Shown: one piece after another, positions 26,330 through 34,674 of the stretch
How positions within the stretch are numbered: the stretch's first letter is position 1
Layout of the letters: each line of letters opens with the position of its first letter
From: Gammaproteobacteria bacterium
GTDB taxonomy: Bacteria > Pseudomonadota > Gammaproteobacteria > UBA9339
NCBI GenBank assembly: GCA_023135155.1
Contig: JAGLTR010000081.1
Span: 1-34,748, forward strand
Direction of reading: 5' to 3'
Length of the DNA: 34,748 bases
The notes under the pieces: generated by a model
Databases searched by the model: none
Told to the model about the DNA's origin: nothing
The model's input: only the letters and a program-made list of their open reading frames with translations
Made by a program: the position numbers and the translations under genes

Positions 26330-26348
26330 TGGTTGTTCGAGATTGATA

Positions 26349-28331
26349 TCAACGCAATTTACTAGAGGCTCGATAAAGCCAATTGCATAGCGCCAGCGTA
26401 ACTATGACTGCTAACACTACTGCTTTATCTTCAAAGGTAGTCGGAACCAGTCTTAGCGCATTAGCATTGCCTTTGATGACGAATGGTATGGCAAGAAGTA
26501 CTCCCATGAGCGAGGAGCCAGCGACGAGTCCACAGGCCAGTAGCATGCCTCGTTGGCGGGAGTTGTGAATGCGGTCGTGGTTATTTTTTGATATTAGGTT
26601 TTGGAGTTTACGTTTCGCGAGCAGCGCCACCACGCCGCCGATGAAAATCGGAGTGGTTGTATCAAGTGGTAGATAGATACCAAGGCCGACAGCCAAGGCT
26701 GGAAAACGAATATTTTTGCGGCGTAAAAACTCATCAGCGATAATACAGATTACAGCGACAACAGCGCCAGTGCCGATCATGTTCCATGGTAAGTTGTGGC
26801 CAAAAACACCTTTGGCAACTGCCGCCATAAGTCCTGCTTGTGGTGCAGCGAGCATCTGAGTTGCATCCATACCGACGCGCGGTAAAACGCCGCCCATGCC
26901 GTAAGCGTTGAAAAGCAGTTGTAATACAGGGGCGATCACTAATGCCGAAACAATAACGCCGATGATAAGCATCAGCTGCTGACGCCATGGAGTTGCGCCA
27001 ATCATCTGACCAGCTTTTAGGTCTTGAATGTTGTCGGTCGAGATCGCGCCTATTGCAGCTACAATAGCGGCAATCATGATCACGACCGCTGAAGCTGTTG
27101 CCATTTTATGGGCGTGGCCAAGATCAATCTGTAAGGCCAGAAGTGGTGATAGTATGAGTGCTAAAAACAGGATAACTGAGAGGATGATTCCCGACAGCGG
27201 GCTGTTGGTGGAACCGACGAGCCCAGTAATATAGCCAGACACCGAAGCGCAGATGAAGCCTGCAATCATTACGTAAATAGTTCCGATAAGCGCAATTATA
27301 ATCCATAGGCCATACGAAATGCCGAGCTGCTGACGATTAATGGCAAATAGTAGAAAGATAAATAGCGGTATTATTAAAAGGATTGTGCCCCAGATTACAT
27401 AGTTAATAGGGATATCACGCTCGGTCCGTGGGATCTCGGCGGCGCCATTATCTTTTATATGTTTCATGCGCTCAAACGAAGTGCGCAGGCCTTCAATAAT
27501 GGGTTTTAGCATCGTAAACAGCGTCCACAGGCCGCCGACTAGCATAGTTCCAACACCGATGTAGCGAATGTAGTCACTCCAAACAATCATTGCTTGAGCG
27601 CCTGGAGTGGCTGCATGCGGGATGCCGAATAGCTTAGTAAGCACAGGAACGCCAATCATCCATCCCGCAATTGAACCTATAAAAATCGTGAGGCTGACAC
27701 CAAAGCCAACAATATAACCCGAGGCGATAACCGCCGGCGAAAAGCCGATGCCGAAACCAAAAAGCACCTTCTTTATGGGAATCCAGCCATAAGCTTGATC
27801 AGCGAGAACCTTAAAGCCGATTTGGCAGAGAGAGATAATGGCGCTAATAAGCCCTCCTTTTAACAGTACTCCCATTTCGGTTTTGCTTTCACTGCTGGCT
27901 TTTAAGACATTACCAATAGCTGTGCCTTCAGGAAAAGGTAGGTGCTTGTTATTTAAGAGCACGCGACGCAAAGGTACCGAGAACAGTACGCCCAAAAGCC
28001 CGCCAATCAGAGTGATAGCCATGGTTTCCCAATAGTTAAATTCTTTCCAGTAGTGCAGAATAATAAGTGCTGGTAAGACATAACCGATAGCCGCCGCTAG
28101 CGCTTCACCTGCGGTCGCGGTGGTTTGAATCATATTGATTTCTAAAATATTTGAATTCTTGAAGAAGCGTAGAATGCTCATCGCGACGACAGCTGCTGGA
28201 ATCGAGGCGGCGATGGTGGTGCCAATTTTTAAGCCTAAATACGCATTTGAGGCGGCAAGAACAACAGTGATAAACAACGAGAGAATAACAGCCTTAACAG
28301 TTATCTCAGGAAGGGTTTTATTTTTTGCCAT
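26349..28331 (-). CDS. OPT-family oligopeptide transporter
   Basis: This is a 660-residue polytopic inner membrane protein of the OPT family, secondary transporters of oligopeptides or metal chelates. Landmarks are LPEITVKAVILSLFITVVLAASNAYLGLKIGTTIAASIPAAVVAM at the N-terminus, MIQTTATAGEALAAAIGYVLPAL, LPFPEGTAIGNVLKAS, DLKAGQMIGATPWRQQ, and the C-terminal LGIYLPLDTTTPIFIGGVVALL. The ATG at 28331 gives MAKNKTLPEIT and lies inside engB (14-base overlap), so translation is probably coupled. A longer frame to 28439 would only re-read engB in another frame. Confidence 0.93.
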   Translation of the reverse strand: MAKNKTLPEITVKAVILSLFITVVLAASNAYLGLKIGTTIAASIPAAVVAMSILRFFKNSNILEINMIQTTATAGEALAAAIGYVLPALIILHYWKEFNYWETMAITLIGGLLGVLFSVPLRRVLLNNKHLPFPEGTAIGNVLKASSESKTEMGVLLKGGLISAIISLCQIGFKVLADQAYGWIPIKKVLFGFGIGFSPAVIASGYIVGFGVSLTIFIGSIAGWMIGVPVLTKLFGIPHAATPGAQAMIVWSDYIRYIGVGTMLVGGLWTLFTMLKPIIEGLRTSFERMKHIKDNGAAEIPRTERDIPINYVIWGTILLIIPLFIFLLFAINRQQLGISYGLWIIIALIGTIYVMIAGFICASVSGYITGLVGSTNSPLSGIILSVILFLALILSPLLALQIDLGHAHKMATASAVVIMIAAIVAAIGAISTDNIQDLKAGQMIGATPWRQQLMLIIGVIVSALVIAPVLQLLFNAYGMGGVLPRVGMDATQMLAAPQAGLMAAVAKGVFGHNLPWNMIGTGAVVAVICIIADEFLRRKNIRFPALAVGLGIYLPLDTTTPIFIGGVVALLAKRKLQNLISKNNHDRIHNSRQRGMLLACGLVAGSSLMGVLLAIPFVIKGNANALRLVPTTFEDKAVVLAVIVTLALCNWLYRASSKLR

Positions 28332-28935
28332 GGGTATCCTGGTTGAACCAGCTATCGAGCTGTTCATGGATCTCTTCAATGCCGATATGCTCAAGGGAAG
28401 AGAAGAGTTGTACTGAAATCTTGTATTTCTTCTCCTCAAGGGCTTTTTTGACTTCTTGCAGGGTATTCTGCGCTTTGGCGCGTTTTAACTTGTCAGTTTT
28501 AGTGAGCATTATATGTAACGGTAGTTTGCAGCCAACACACCAATCGATTAAGCGTTGGTCTTGTTCTTTCAGGGGATGGCGAATATCCATTACTAAAATT
28601 AGACCGCGCAAACAGGCGCGTGTTTCAAGATACTCGTTTACCTTATCCATCCAGCGTTGCGAGACCATAATGGGGGCCTTGGTATAGCCATAGCCTGGCA
28701 GATCAATTAAACGATTATGGCTGTCAATTGGAAAGACATTAATGGCCTGCGTGCGCCCGGGCGTCTTACTAGTACGAGCCAGACCTTTGATGCTGGTGAT
28801 GGTGTTAATAGCGCTAGACTTGCCGGCATTAGAGCGGCCAATAATCGCCACTTCACTGCCTTCATCAGCTGGAAGTTGCTTGAGCTCAACAGCGCTCAAG
28901 AGAAATGTTGCTTTGTTATAATTTAATGTGTTCAC
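28318..28935 (-). CDS. engB: ribosome biogenesis GTPase EngB/YsxC (YihA)
   Basis: EngB is an essential GTPase for 50S subunit assembly. From GTG 28935 the product is 205 residues, starting MNTLNYNKATFLLSAVELKQLP like the Escherichia coli protein. G1 is IIGRSNAGKSS, the switch region is LARTSKTPGRTQAINVF, G3 is LIDLPGYGY, G4 is LTKTDKL and the SAK-like FSSLEHIG is G5. The start is not certain: an in-frame ATG at 28977 would add 14 residues, and no ribosome binding site is evident for either. Confidence 0.93.
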   Translation of the reverse strand: MNTLNYNKATFLLSAVELKQLPADEGSEVAIIGRSNAGKSSAINTITSIKGLARTSKTPGRTQAINVFPIDSHNRLIDLPGYGYTKAPIMVSQRWMDKVNEYLETRACLRGLILVMDIRHPLKEQDQRLIDWCVGCKLPLHIMLTKTDKLKRAKAQNTLQEVKKALEEKKYKISVQLFSSLEHIGIEEIHEQLDSWFNQDTHGKK

Positions 28936-29011
28936 ACTATAATACGTATCTAAAACGAAGCTGCGGATGATACACATTTTGGGTGTGAAGGTCAAAATAC
29001 TGTGGCAAGGC

Positions 29012-29041
29012 TTGCTGATTAACTGCCAACTACGGTATAGC
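29012..29041 (+). promoter_or_regulatory. possible promoter of the vgrG island
   Basis: TTGCTG (29012-29017), an 18-base spacer and TATAGC (29036-29041) lie 33 bases before the vgrG ATG. The hexamers are partial matches, and no Shine-Dalgarno sequence precedes the start. Confidence 0.35.
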
Positions 29042-29073
29042 ACCGACTCAAAAACACCAGTATATTGCAAAAT

Positions 29074-32000
29074 ATGACAAGTATCAGTCAACAAGGTAGA
29101 TTACTGGAAATTAACGGGCCCAAGAGTTTAAACGGCTGCGTCTTAACGCATGTTTTGGGTTTTGAAGCGGTATTTGATGAATTTCAATTTGACGCTACTC
29201 TGCTTGCTGACAATACTGCCCTAAACAAAGATGATCTATTAGGTAAAGCCGTAACGATCAAACTACATCATGCCAGCTCGGGTACGAAAACGTTCAACGG
29301 CATCGTTACCGAGTTTAATGCAGGAAATATCGATTATCACAACCATCGCTCTTACTCATTAATAATAGAACCATGGTTCGCAAGTTTAAAACTAGTTTCA
29401 GATTGTCGCATCTTTCAAAATTTAACTGCCCCACAAATATTCACCACTATCTGTAAAGAACTAAATTTCGCGGACTTTGATATAAAACAATTGGGTGTAC
29501 GCTATAAGCCATTAACATATTGCGTGCAATATAACGAAACTAGTTATGATTTTCTAAAGCGTCTCTTAGCAAGTGTGGGCATTTATTATATCTATCAACA
29601 TACTGGTGAGCGCCACATTTTAACGCTTCTAGACAACAGTGCGCCACCAGCTAAATATTCCGAATCTGTGCTTTATACTAATCACCATCACACCAAAGAA
29701 CATCTATCTAAGTGGCAACCAACAGCAGTGTTTCGACCGAATACAGTTTCACTAGTCGATTATGATTTTACCAACTGCGATAACATTCTGGAGGCTTTTG
29801 CCAACATAGGTAAAGAACCAGTGAGTGTATTTGGGCATGAGCGCTTTGATGCTTACCAACACCCAGGTGATTTTTTAACTAACGATATCGGAAATAATAA
29901 AGCGAAATTAAAAGCCAATCTCATTGCTTGGCAGACACAAACTATATTAGCTGAAGGCAATCTGGTAAACCTTGCCCCCAATTTACAATTCACCTTAGAA
30001 CATAGTGATAATAATAACGATAATGGTGACTACAGAATAATTGCCATCGAGCATAGCGCCAAAGATATAACGCACGCCAGCCATGCGCCCGAAGAAAATG
30101 AAATCCAACAAAGCTACGAAAATAAATTAATCTCTATTCCAGCAAAATTAATCTACGCCCCACCACAAGATATCTCGAAACCTAAAATAACCAATACCCA
30201 ATCCGCATTTGTCGTCGGCCCAAAAGATAAAACCGTACATACCAATGAATACGGCCAAGTAAAAGTACAATTCCACTGGGACCGCTATGGTCAAAATGAT
30301 GAAAATAGTTCTTGCTGGTTAAGAGTCTTACAACCCTCCAGCGGATCTAATTGGGGCACACAATTTATCCCGCGCATTGGTGACGAGGTAGTAGTTGCAT
30401 TTATAGATACCGATCCTGATCGTCCCATAATTATCGGCAGCGTTTATAACGAAGCAAACCAGGAACCATACAAGCTCCCAGATAATCAAAATATCAGCGG
30501 CTTAAAAACACATATCGAAGACGGTTCGCAAAGTTCACGTGGTCATGAACTGTTATTCGACGACACTCCAGGTAAAGAACGTTTTATGCTAAATAGTGAA
30601 GGCCTGTTTACCGTAAATGTAAATAATAATGCAACGCATACAGTTAAAGAAAATGAAACGATAAATGTAAAAGGCAATAACGTATTACAAGTGACAAAAG
30701 GCCAAGCAAAGATTACCGCTAAAGAGCTACATCTAATCGTTGGCGGCAGCAGCATGGTCCTGGACGATAGCGGCGTCACCATAAAACCCGCTGGCAAATT
30801 ACACCTCTTAGCCAAAGGTGTTGGTGACACCAAGCCAGTGGCCCGCGTCGGCGATGATCACAAATGTCCCAAGAAGACCGGCAGCACTCCGCACGTCGGC
30901 GGCCCAGTCTTAAAAGGCTCACCAATCAGCAAAGCCAACGGCATGGCCGTAGCCAGAGTTGGTGATGATGTGAAATGCAACAGCGGCAAGGATGCTATAA
31001 AGCAAGGTGTAGACGCTATTACGATAGACGGCAAGCCGGTTGCCAAGGTAAATTCGGTATCAAATCATGGCGGTGTAATTGTAAAAGGCTCGCCGAATGT
31101 CTATGTCGGCGAAACTAATGGCTCCTCATTTAAACCCAGAAAAAACAAAATTGTTTACATGGTCGATGCGCCCAAAACAAAACCACAACTGCATACACAA
31201 ATTAAAAAACAGAACAAGAAATCATTACCCATAAACAGCGACTATAAATACGAATTACAACCAACCCAACAAAATGGTCCGCTTGATATCTTTTTCCAAA
31301 ACCAACCATATAGCATTCTCGATGATATAAATTATTTACGCTTTAACGACCAAGGCGAAGCTCCGGTATATATCGGCGAGCGCTTATTAAAAGCAGAAGA
31401 AAAAATGCTGACACCAGAAAAACAGGCAGAGTCCATTAATGATAACGGTCATAACTTAGTATTCTTAGCCACAGCTGGCGCTATCCCCATGGATTTACAG
31501 GAGGGGACACATGATATTGCCAAAGCGAGCGAGGAGATTGTGCAGTGGGTAACTAATCAACTAAGCCGCGTTAACGTTAATGTCGCCGTCGGAGGAAAAG
31601 ATACGGTCAACCTCTTAAAGAATAAATTTAACCGCGAGTTTCTGCGAGACTTCATGACCGCCGGCAAGTTCGCAGTAAAAAAAGTCGAAGACAACCTATA
31701 TATTATATTCGGCGGCAGACCAGGTCTGCGCAACTGGGTAAAAGGCACACGCTATACAGCAGAGAACCCGAAAGTAAAAGTTATGCACATCATCACCAAG
31801 ATGGTCAGCGGCGATGCAGCCGAGATAGGCGAAGCAATCAAAGGCATCGCCAAAAACTCAGGCCTAGGCATAATAGTCATTGGACCACTTGACGCAATCA
31901 AGTATTATACTAATCCTGACAAACACAAAGAGTTCTCAGATTTGATCGTGAATATACTTGGCGACGTTGTTAAATATTTTATTGCTACTGTGTTGGTGGT

Positions 32001-32253
32001 GGGATTTTGCGCTGTCCTAGCTGCGGTGTTTGCTGCACCACTTGCTGTTCTCGTTGTTGGCGGAATTCTTGCTGTAGCTGTTGTTAGCAGCATATTAGAC
32101 AGCATAGAAAAAGATTCTGGATTACATGCGGAACTGATAAAGATAGGTAGAAACTGCGAAAGCTTCTTAAAGAAACATAAATATGATTTGGCAAGAATCG
32201 GCAACAATTTGTCCGCGATTAACGCACAAGGATTAACCCCTAATTATCAATAA
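29074..32253 (+). CDS. type VI secretion VgrG-PAAR protein with C-terminal membrane-active toxin domain
   Basis: This 1059-residue evolved VgrG spike carries its own effector. Residues about 10-385 are the gp27-like base (FDAYQHPGDF; YCVQYNETSYDFLKRLLASVGIYYIYQHTGERH). Residues 388-466 are the OB-fold with GQVKVQFHWDRYG...SCWLRVLQPSSGSNWGTQFIPRIGDEVVVAF, and the gp5-like beta helix runs to about 585. A PAAR-like domain occupies about 588-684 (VARVGDDHKCP...THIS-type repeats VARVGDDVKC, VAKVNSVSNHGGVIVKGSPNVYVGE). A linker region, 686-948, includes YIIFGGRPGLRNWVKGTRY. The tip, 949-1059, has a hydrophobic stretch at about 965-1008 (VKYFIATVLVVGFC...PLAVLVVGGILAVAVV) and a charged helical end. 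ATG 29074 is preferred over TTG 29065. Pore formation is inference. Confidence 0.9.
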   Translation: MTSISQQGRLLEINGPKSLNGCVLTHVLGFEAVFDEFQFDATLLADNTALNKDDLLGKAVTIKLHHASSGTKTFNGIVTEFNAGNIDYHNHRSYSLIIEPWFASLKLVSDCRIFQNLTAPQIFTTICKELNFADFDIKQLGVRYKPLTYCVQYNETSYDFLKRLLASVGIYYIYQHTGERHILTLLDNSAPPAKYSESVLYTNHHHTKEHLSKWQPTAVFRPNTVSLVDYDFTNCDNILEAFANIGKEPVSVFGHERFDAYQHPGDFLTNDIGNNKAKLKANLIAWQTQTILAEGNLVNLAPNLQFTLEHSDNNNDNGDYRIIAIEHSAKDITHASHAPEENEIQQSYENKLISIPAKLIYAPPQDISKPKITNTQSAFVVGPKDKTVHTNEYGQVKVQFHWDRYGQNDENSSCWLRVLQPSSGSNWGTQFIPRIGDEVVVAFIDTDPDRPIIIGSVYNEANQEPYKLPDNQNISGLKTHIEDGSQSSRGHELLFDDTPGKERFMLNSEGLFTVNVNNNATHTVKENETINVKGNNVLQVTKGQAKITAKELHLIVGGSSMVLDDSGVTIKPAGKLHLLAKGVGDTKPVARVGDDHKCPKKTGSTPHVGGPVLKGSPISKANGMAVARVGDDVKCNSGKDAIKQGVDAITIDGKPVAKVNSVSNHGGVIVKGSPNVYVGETNGSSFKPRKNKIVYMVDAPKTKPQLHTQIKKQNKKSLPINSDYKYELQPTQQNGPLDIFFQNQPYSILDDINYLRFNDQGEAPVYIGERLLKAEEKMLTPEKQAESINDNGHNLVFLATAGAIPMDLQEGTHDIAKASEEIVQWVTNQLSRVNVNVAVGGKDTVNLLKNKFNREFLRDFMTAGKFAVKKVEDNLYIIFGGRPGLRNWVKGTRYTAENPKVKVMHIITKMVSGDAAEIGEAIKGIAKNSGLGIIVIGPLDAIKYYTNPDKHKEFSDLIVNILGDVVKYFIATVLVVGFCAVLAAVFAAPLAVLVVGGILAVAVVSSILDSIEKDSGLHAELIKIGRNCESFLKKHKYDLARIGNNLSAINAQGLTPNYQ
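31919..31999 (+). repeat. toxin-junction repeat, copy in vgrG
   Basis: These 81 bases match 33088-33168 at 79 positions; the two differences are at 31962 and 31989. They encode the start of the toxin tip (KHKEFSDLIVNILGDVVKYF). Beyond 31999 the two copies diverge. Confidence 0.9.
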
Positions 32254-32262
32254 CTTTTTTGG

Positions 32263-33078
32263 ATGAGCATGATAGAGGACAACTTAAAAGAACAGCTTAA
32301 AAAAGGCAAAAGATATTTGCGCATTATATATCTTCTCGTCCTTCCTGTAGTTTTTGCAACTTTAATAGGCGCATTTATTTACACCGCTGGCAACATGAAC
32401 ATAGCGCTATACAAATACGAACTTTGCGCATTTATCATCTATTATTTACTAACAATCTATTTATTAAGGTCCATTGCTGGCGTAATGCTACTACAATGTT
32501 ACTTATGTTTTATTGCCGCAATATTAACACTATACTCATGTATCACGCTGATCATACAACATGTGCCGCTAAATTCTTCTCACGTATCGGCTATTAATAT
32601 TACCTATCCCTATAATTGGATTATTGCGATAAGCGTCATTCTCCTCTATTTAACATTTATGATACGAAAAGCGTCTGAGCTTGACACAGAATATTTGAAA
32701 TCGGGCTTCAAAAGAATTAAGCGCTACAACCCTTATAACGCAACCTGTATAATATATCCCAACTACACGACCATGAAATTTTTTGTGCGGAAAAAATCTC
32801 AAGCATTAGGGCGCTCACCCCTCCACAAAAAACTTCATGCTTTATTTGACAACGTACTCGGATATCTATTAGTTTTTGCTTATGGTTTTATCCCCACTGC
32901 GCCATTTACTCTGCGCGGCGTAGGCAATGGCGAACCATTATCATGGATCATGCTATTAGGTGGGTTATTTTTTGCACTAATGTTTGGTCTGGGAGTAGAA
33001 ATGACCTTTGCATTTTTTCTAACTTACAGACGAATCGAAAAAGATATCGGTCGTCCGTTACGTCCTATTGTCAAATGA
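32263..33078 (+). CDS. polytopic membrane protein, candidate immunity protein to the VgrG toxin tip
   Basis: This 271-residue protein has about six membrane segments: IIYLLVLPVVFATLIGAFIY, YELCAFIIYYLLTIYLL, LQCYLCFIAAILTLYSCITLI, WIIAISVILLYLTFMI, VLGYLLVFAYGFIPTAPF and SWIMLLGGLFFALMFGLGVEM. A basic cytoplasmic loop (about 148-195) lies between segments 4 and 5, and it ends RRIEKDIGRPLRPIVK. I recognise no named family. It starts nine bases after vgrG (or at ATG 32269), and a paralogue follows the second toxin tip. Adjacency and duplication make immunity the best reading. Immunity proteins to pore-forming colicins are likewise multi-pass. The stop overlaps the next ATG (ATGA). Confidence 0.8.
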   Translation: MSMIEDNLKEQLKKGKRYLRIIYLLVLPVVFATLIGAFIYTAGNMNIALYKYELCAFIIYYLLTIYLLRSIAGVMLLQCYLCFIAAILTLYSCITLIIQHVPLNSSHVSAINITYPYNWIIAISVILLYLTFMIRKASELDTEYLKSGFKRIKRYNPYNATCIIYPNYTTMKFFVRKKSQALGRSPLHKKLHALFDNVLGYLLVFAYGFIPTAPFTLRGVGNGEPLSWIMLLGGLFFALMFGLGVEMTFAFFLTYRRIEKDIGRPLRPIVK

Positions 33079-33419
33079 CGCTAAACAACAAACACAAAGA
33101 GTTCTCAGATTTGATCGTGAATATACTTGGTGACGTTGTTAAATATTTTATTGCTACGGTGTTGGTGGCTGCGTTTTGTGTTTTGTTAACTGCCTTTGTT
33201 GCCGCTCCTCTTGCTGTTCTTGTGGTAGGAGGAATTGTTGCTGTAGGCTATATTGGCTTTAAGCTTGATGAATTTGAAGATGACTCAGGATTGCACGCTG
33301 AATTAATAAACATAGGGAGGAAGTGCGAAGATTTTCTAAAGAGGCATAAATATGATATATCCCAGATAGGAAATCATTTAGCTCGTATTAACAGTAATGG
33401 CTTATTGCAACCATGCTAA
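33075..33419 (+). CDS. free-standing toxin tip homologous to the VgrG C-terminus
   Basis: The 114-residue product is the last 111 residues of the VgrG protein without any VgrG or PAAR part: KHKEFSDLIVNILGDVVKYFIATVLVAAFC, then PLAVLVVGGIVAVGYIGF and SGLHAELINIGRKCEDFLKRHKYDISQIGNHLARIN. By eye about two thirds of residues are identical to the VgrG tip. ATG 33075 overlaps the preceding stop as ATGA, so it could be translated by coupling. A longer frame from 32943 only re-reads the upstream gene. It fits an orphan toxin cassette as known for Rhs and CdiA loci. Whether it is expressed is unknown. Confidence 0.85.
   Translation: MTLNNKHKEFSDLIVNILGDVVKYFIATVLVAAFCVLLTAFVAAPLAVLVVGGIVAVGYIGFKLDEFEDDSGLHAELINIGRKCEDFLKRHKYDISQIGNHLARINSNGLLQPC
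33088..33168 (+). repeat. toxin-junction repeat, copy in the orphan cassette
   Basis: This is the second copy of the 81-base segment at 31919-31999 (79 of 81 bases identical). It could allow homologous recombination that swaps the toxin tip and deletes the first immunity gene. Confidence 0.9.
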
Positions 33420-33441
33420 TAGTAATATTATTGAGACAGCT

Positions 33442-34251
33442 ATGAGGCAAGACAGCTTAGCAATTCAATTAAAAAGAGGCAATAACCGCAAAAACTTTGG
33501 TTATTTGTTTGCGCTACCTTTGGTTTTCTTTTTTTTGACAGGGATGTTTATTTTTCTCAGCCATAAAAGTATGGCACTGTTTAAATACGAAATAGTTGCT
33601 TTCATAATTTATTATCTAGCATGCATTTATCTCATGAGGTCTATTGCTGGATTATACTTATTACAAACATATTTATGTTTTGTTGCCGCTATATTTACAA
33701 CGGTTTCTTGTTTTATGATCACTGTACAATATATTCCAATTAAGCACACTTACGACCATGCCATAAACATTCCATATCCTTATAACTGGATCTTCGCAAT
33801 AATCATGCTTCTTAGCTATTCAGTATATTTAATTAGGAAAGCACGTCAGCTTAATATTGCATATTTGGCGGAAGAATTTAAACGCACCAAGATATGCAAC
33901 CCCAAGAAAGCAACCTACGTAATATATCCCCCACCAAGTATAAAATCATTTATTAAAAGAAAAATACGACTACACAAAGATTCACCTTTTTATAAAAAGA
34001 TACACTTCCTCTTAGATGAAGCACTAGGATATTTTTTAGTTTTTATCTATGGCTTCTTTCCCACCGCTCCATTCACCCTACGTGGAATTGGCCACGGGCG
34101 ACCGTTAACATTTGTCATGCTATTGGGCGCACTGTTCTTTGTCGTCATGTTCGGTTTAGGAGCTGAACTATATTTCTCCTACTTCTTGGCTTTTCGCCGA
34201 ATCGAGAAAGAAATAGGTCAATCATTGCGACCAATTGTTAAATCAAGTTAG
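33442..34251 (+). CDS. second polytopic candidate immunity protein, paired with the orphan toxin tip
   Basis: This 269-residue paralogue of the gene at 32263 has the same membrane layout. Shared blocks include YEIVAFIIYYLACIYLMRSIAGLYLLQTYLCFVAAI, PYPYNWIFAI, LGYFLVFIYGFFPTAPFTLRGIGHGRPL and RRIEKEIGQSLRPIVK. ATG 33442 is chosen because its product aligns with the N-terminus of the first copy; an upstream ATG at 33397 lies inside the toxin cassette. It is 22 bases after the orphan toxin stop. The two copies differ most in loops, as expected if each fits its own toxin variant. Confidence 0.8.
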   Translation: MRQDSLAIQLKRGNNRKNFGYLFALPLVFFFLTGMFIFLSHKSMALFKYEIVAFIIYYLACIYLMRSIAGLYLLQTYLCFVAAIFTTVSCFMITVQYIPIKHTYDHAINIPYPYNWIFAIIMLLSYSVYLIRKARQLNIAYLAEEFKRTKICNPKKATYVIYPPPSIKSFIKRKIRLHKDSPFYKKIHFLLDEALGYFLVFIYGFFPTAPFTLRGIGHGRPLTFVMLLGALFFVVMFGLGAELYFSYFLAFRRIEKEIGQSLRPIVKSS

Positions 34252-34335
34252 GCAATATTGCGATCTTCTTAAAACTGTCAAGCCAAGAACCGCCGGGGTA
34301 TTTATAAGTCTTGGGTAGTCCGGGGGCGATAGACA

Positions 34336-34674
34336 ATGGTCTTTTATGTTTTAGCAACATGTAAAAGTGAAGAATTCAATCAGTTTATCGGATGGATTAG
34401 ATTTGGTGGCGGCGGTGTTGTTAGTGATAACATGAGATCCAATCAGCACAAAATCATCAGATTCAACCATCTGTTGGCGAATATGCTTATTTTCCATAAT
34501 GTTGTTTACCAAACAAAAGCAGTGAACAAGCTCAGGGGTCAGGGAATGGCTATACCTGATGAGATCTTAGCTGGAATCTCGCCATATTGGACAGAACACT
34601 TGAATCGATTTGGAACATTCCAGCTAGATATGCAGAAGATAGTAGAAGAAATAGAATATGATCTAGTGAATTAG
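34336..34674 (+). pseudogene. C-terminal remnant of a Tn3-family transposase
   Basis: The 112-residue open frame resembles only the last part of Tn3-family TnpA: FIGWIRFGGGGVVSDN, KIIRFNHLLANMLIFHNVVYQT, and AGISPYWTEHLNRFGTFQLDM. TnpA proteins are about 1000 residues, so roughly nine tenths is missing, including the catalytic acidic triad. An in-frame stop lies just before the ATG. The 70 bases after it hold a hairpin (CCAGGATC at 34694 with GACCCTGG at 34709) but no Tn3 terminal repeat I can recognise. Confidence 0.8.

Noticed and set aside
28332-28439. N-terminal extension of the OPT transporter
   Set aside because: It is engB sequence in another frame; MAKNKTLPEIT at 28331 is the family-like start.
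32943-33074. Longer start for the orphan toxin cassette
   Set aside because: The extra residues are the preceding membrane protein gene read in another frame; homology to the VgrG tip starts only at base 33088.
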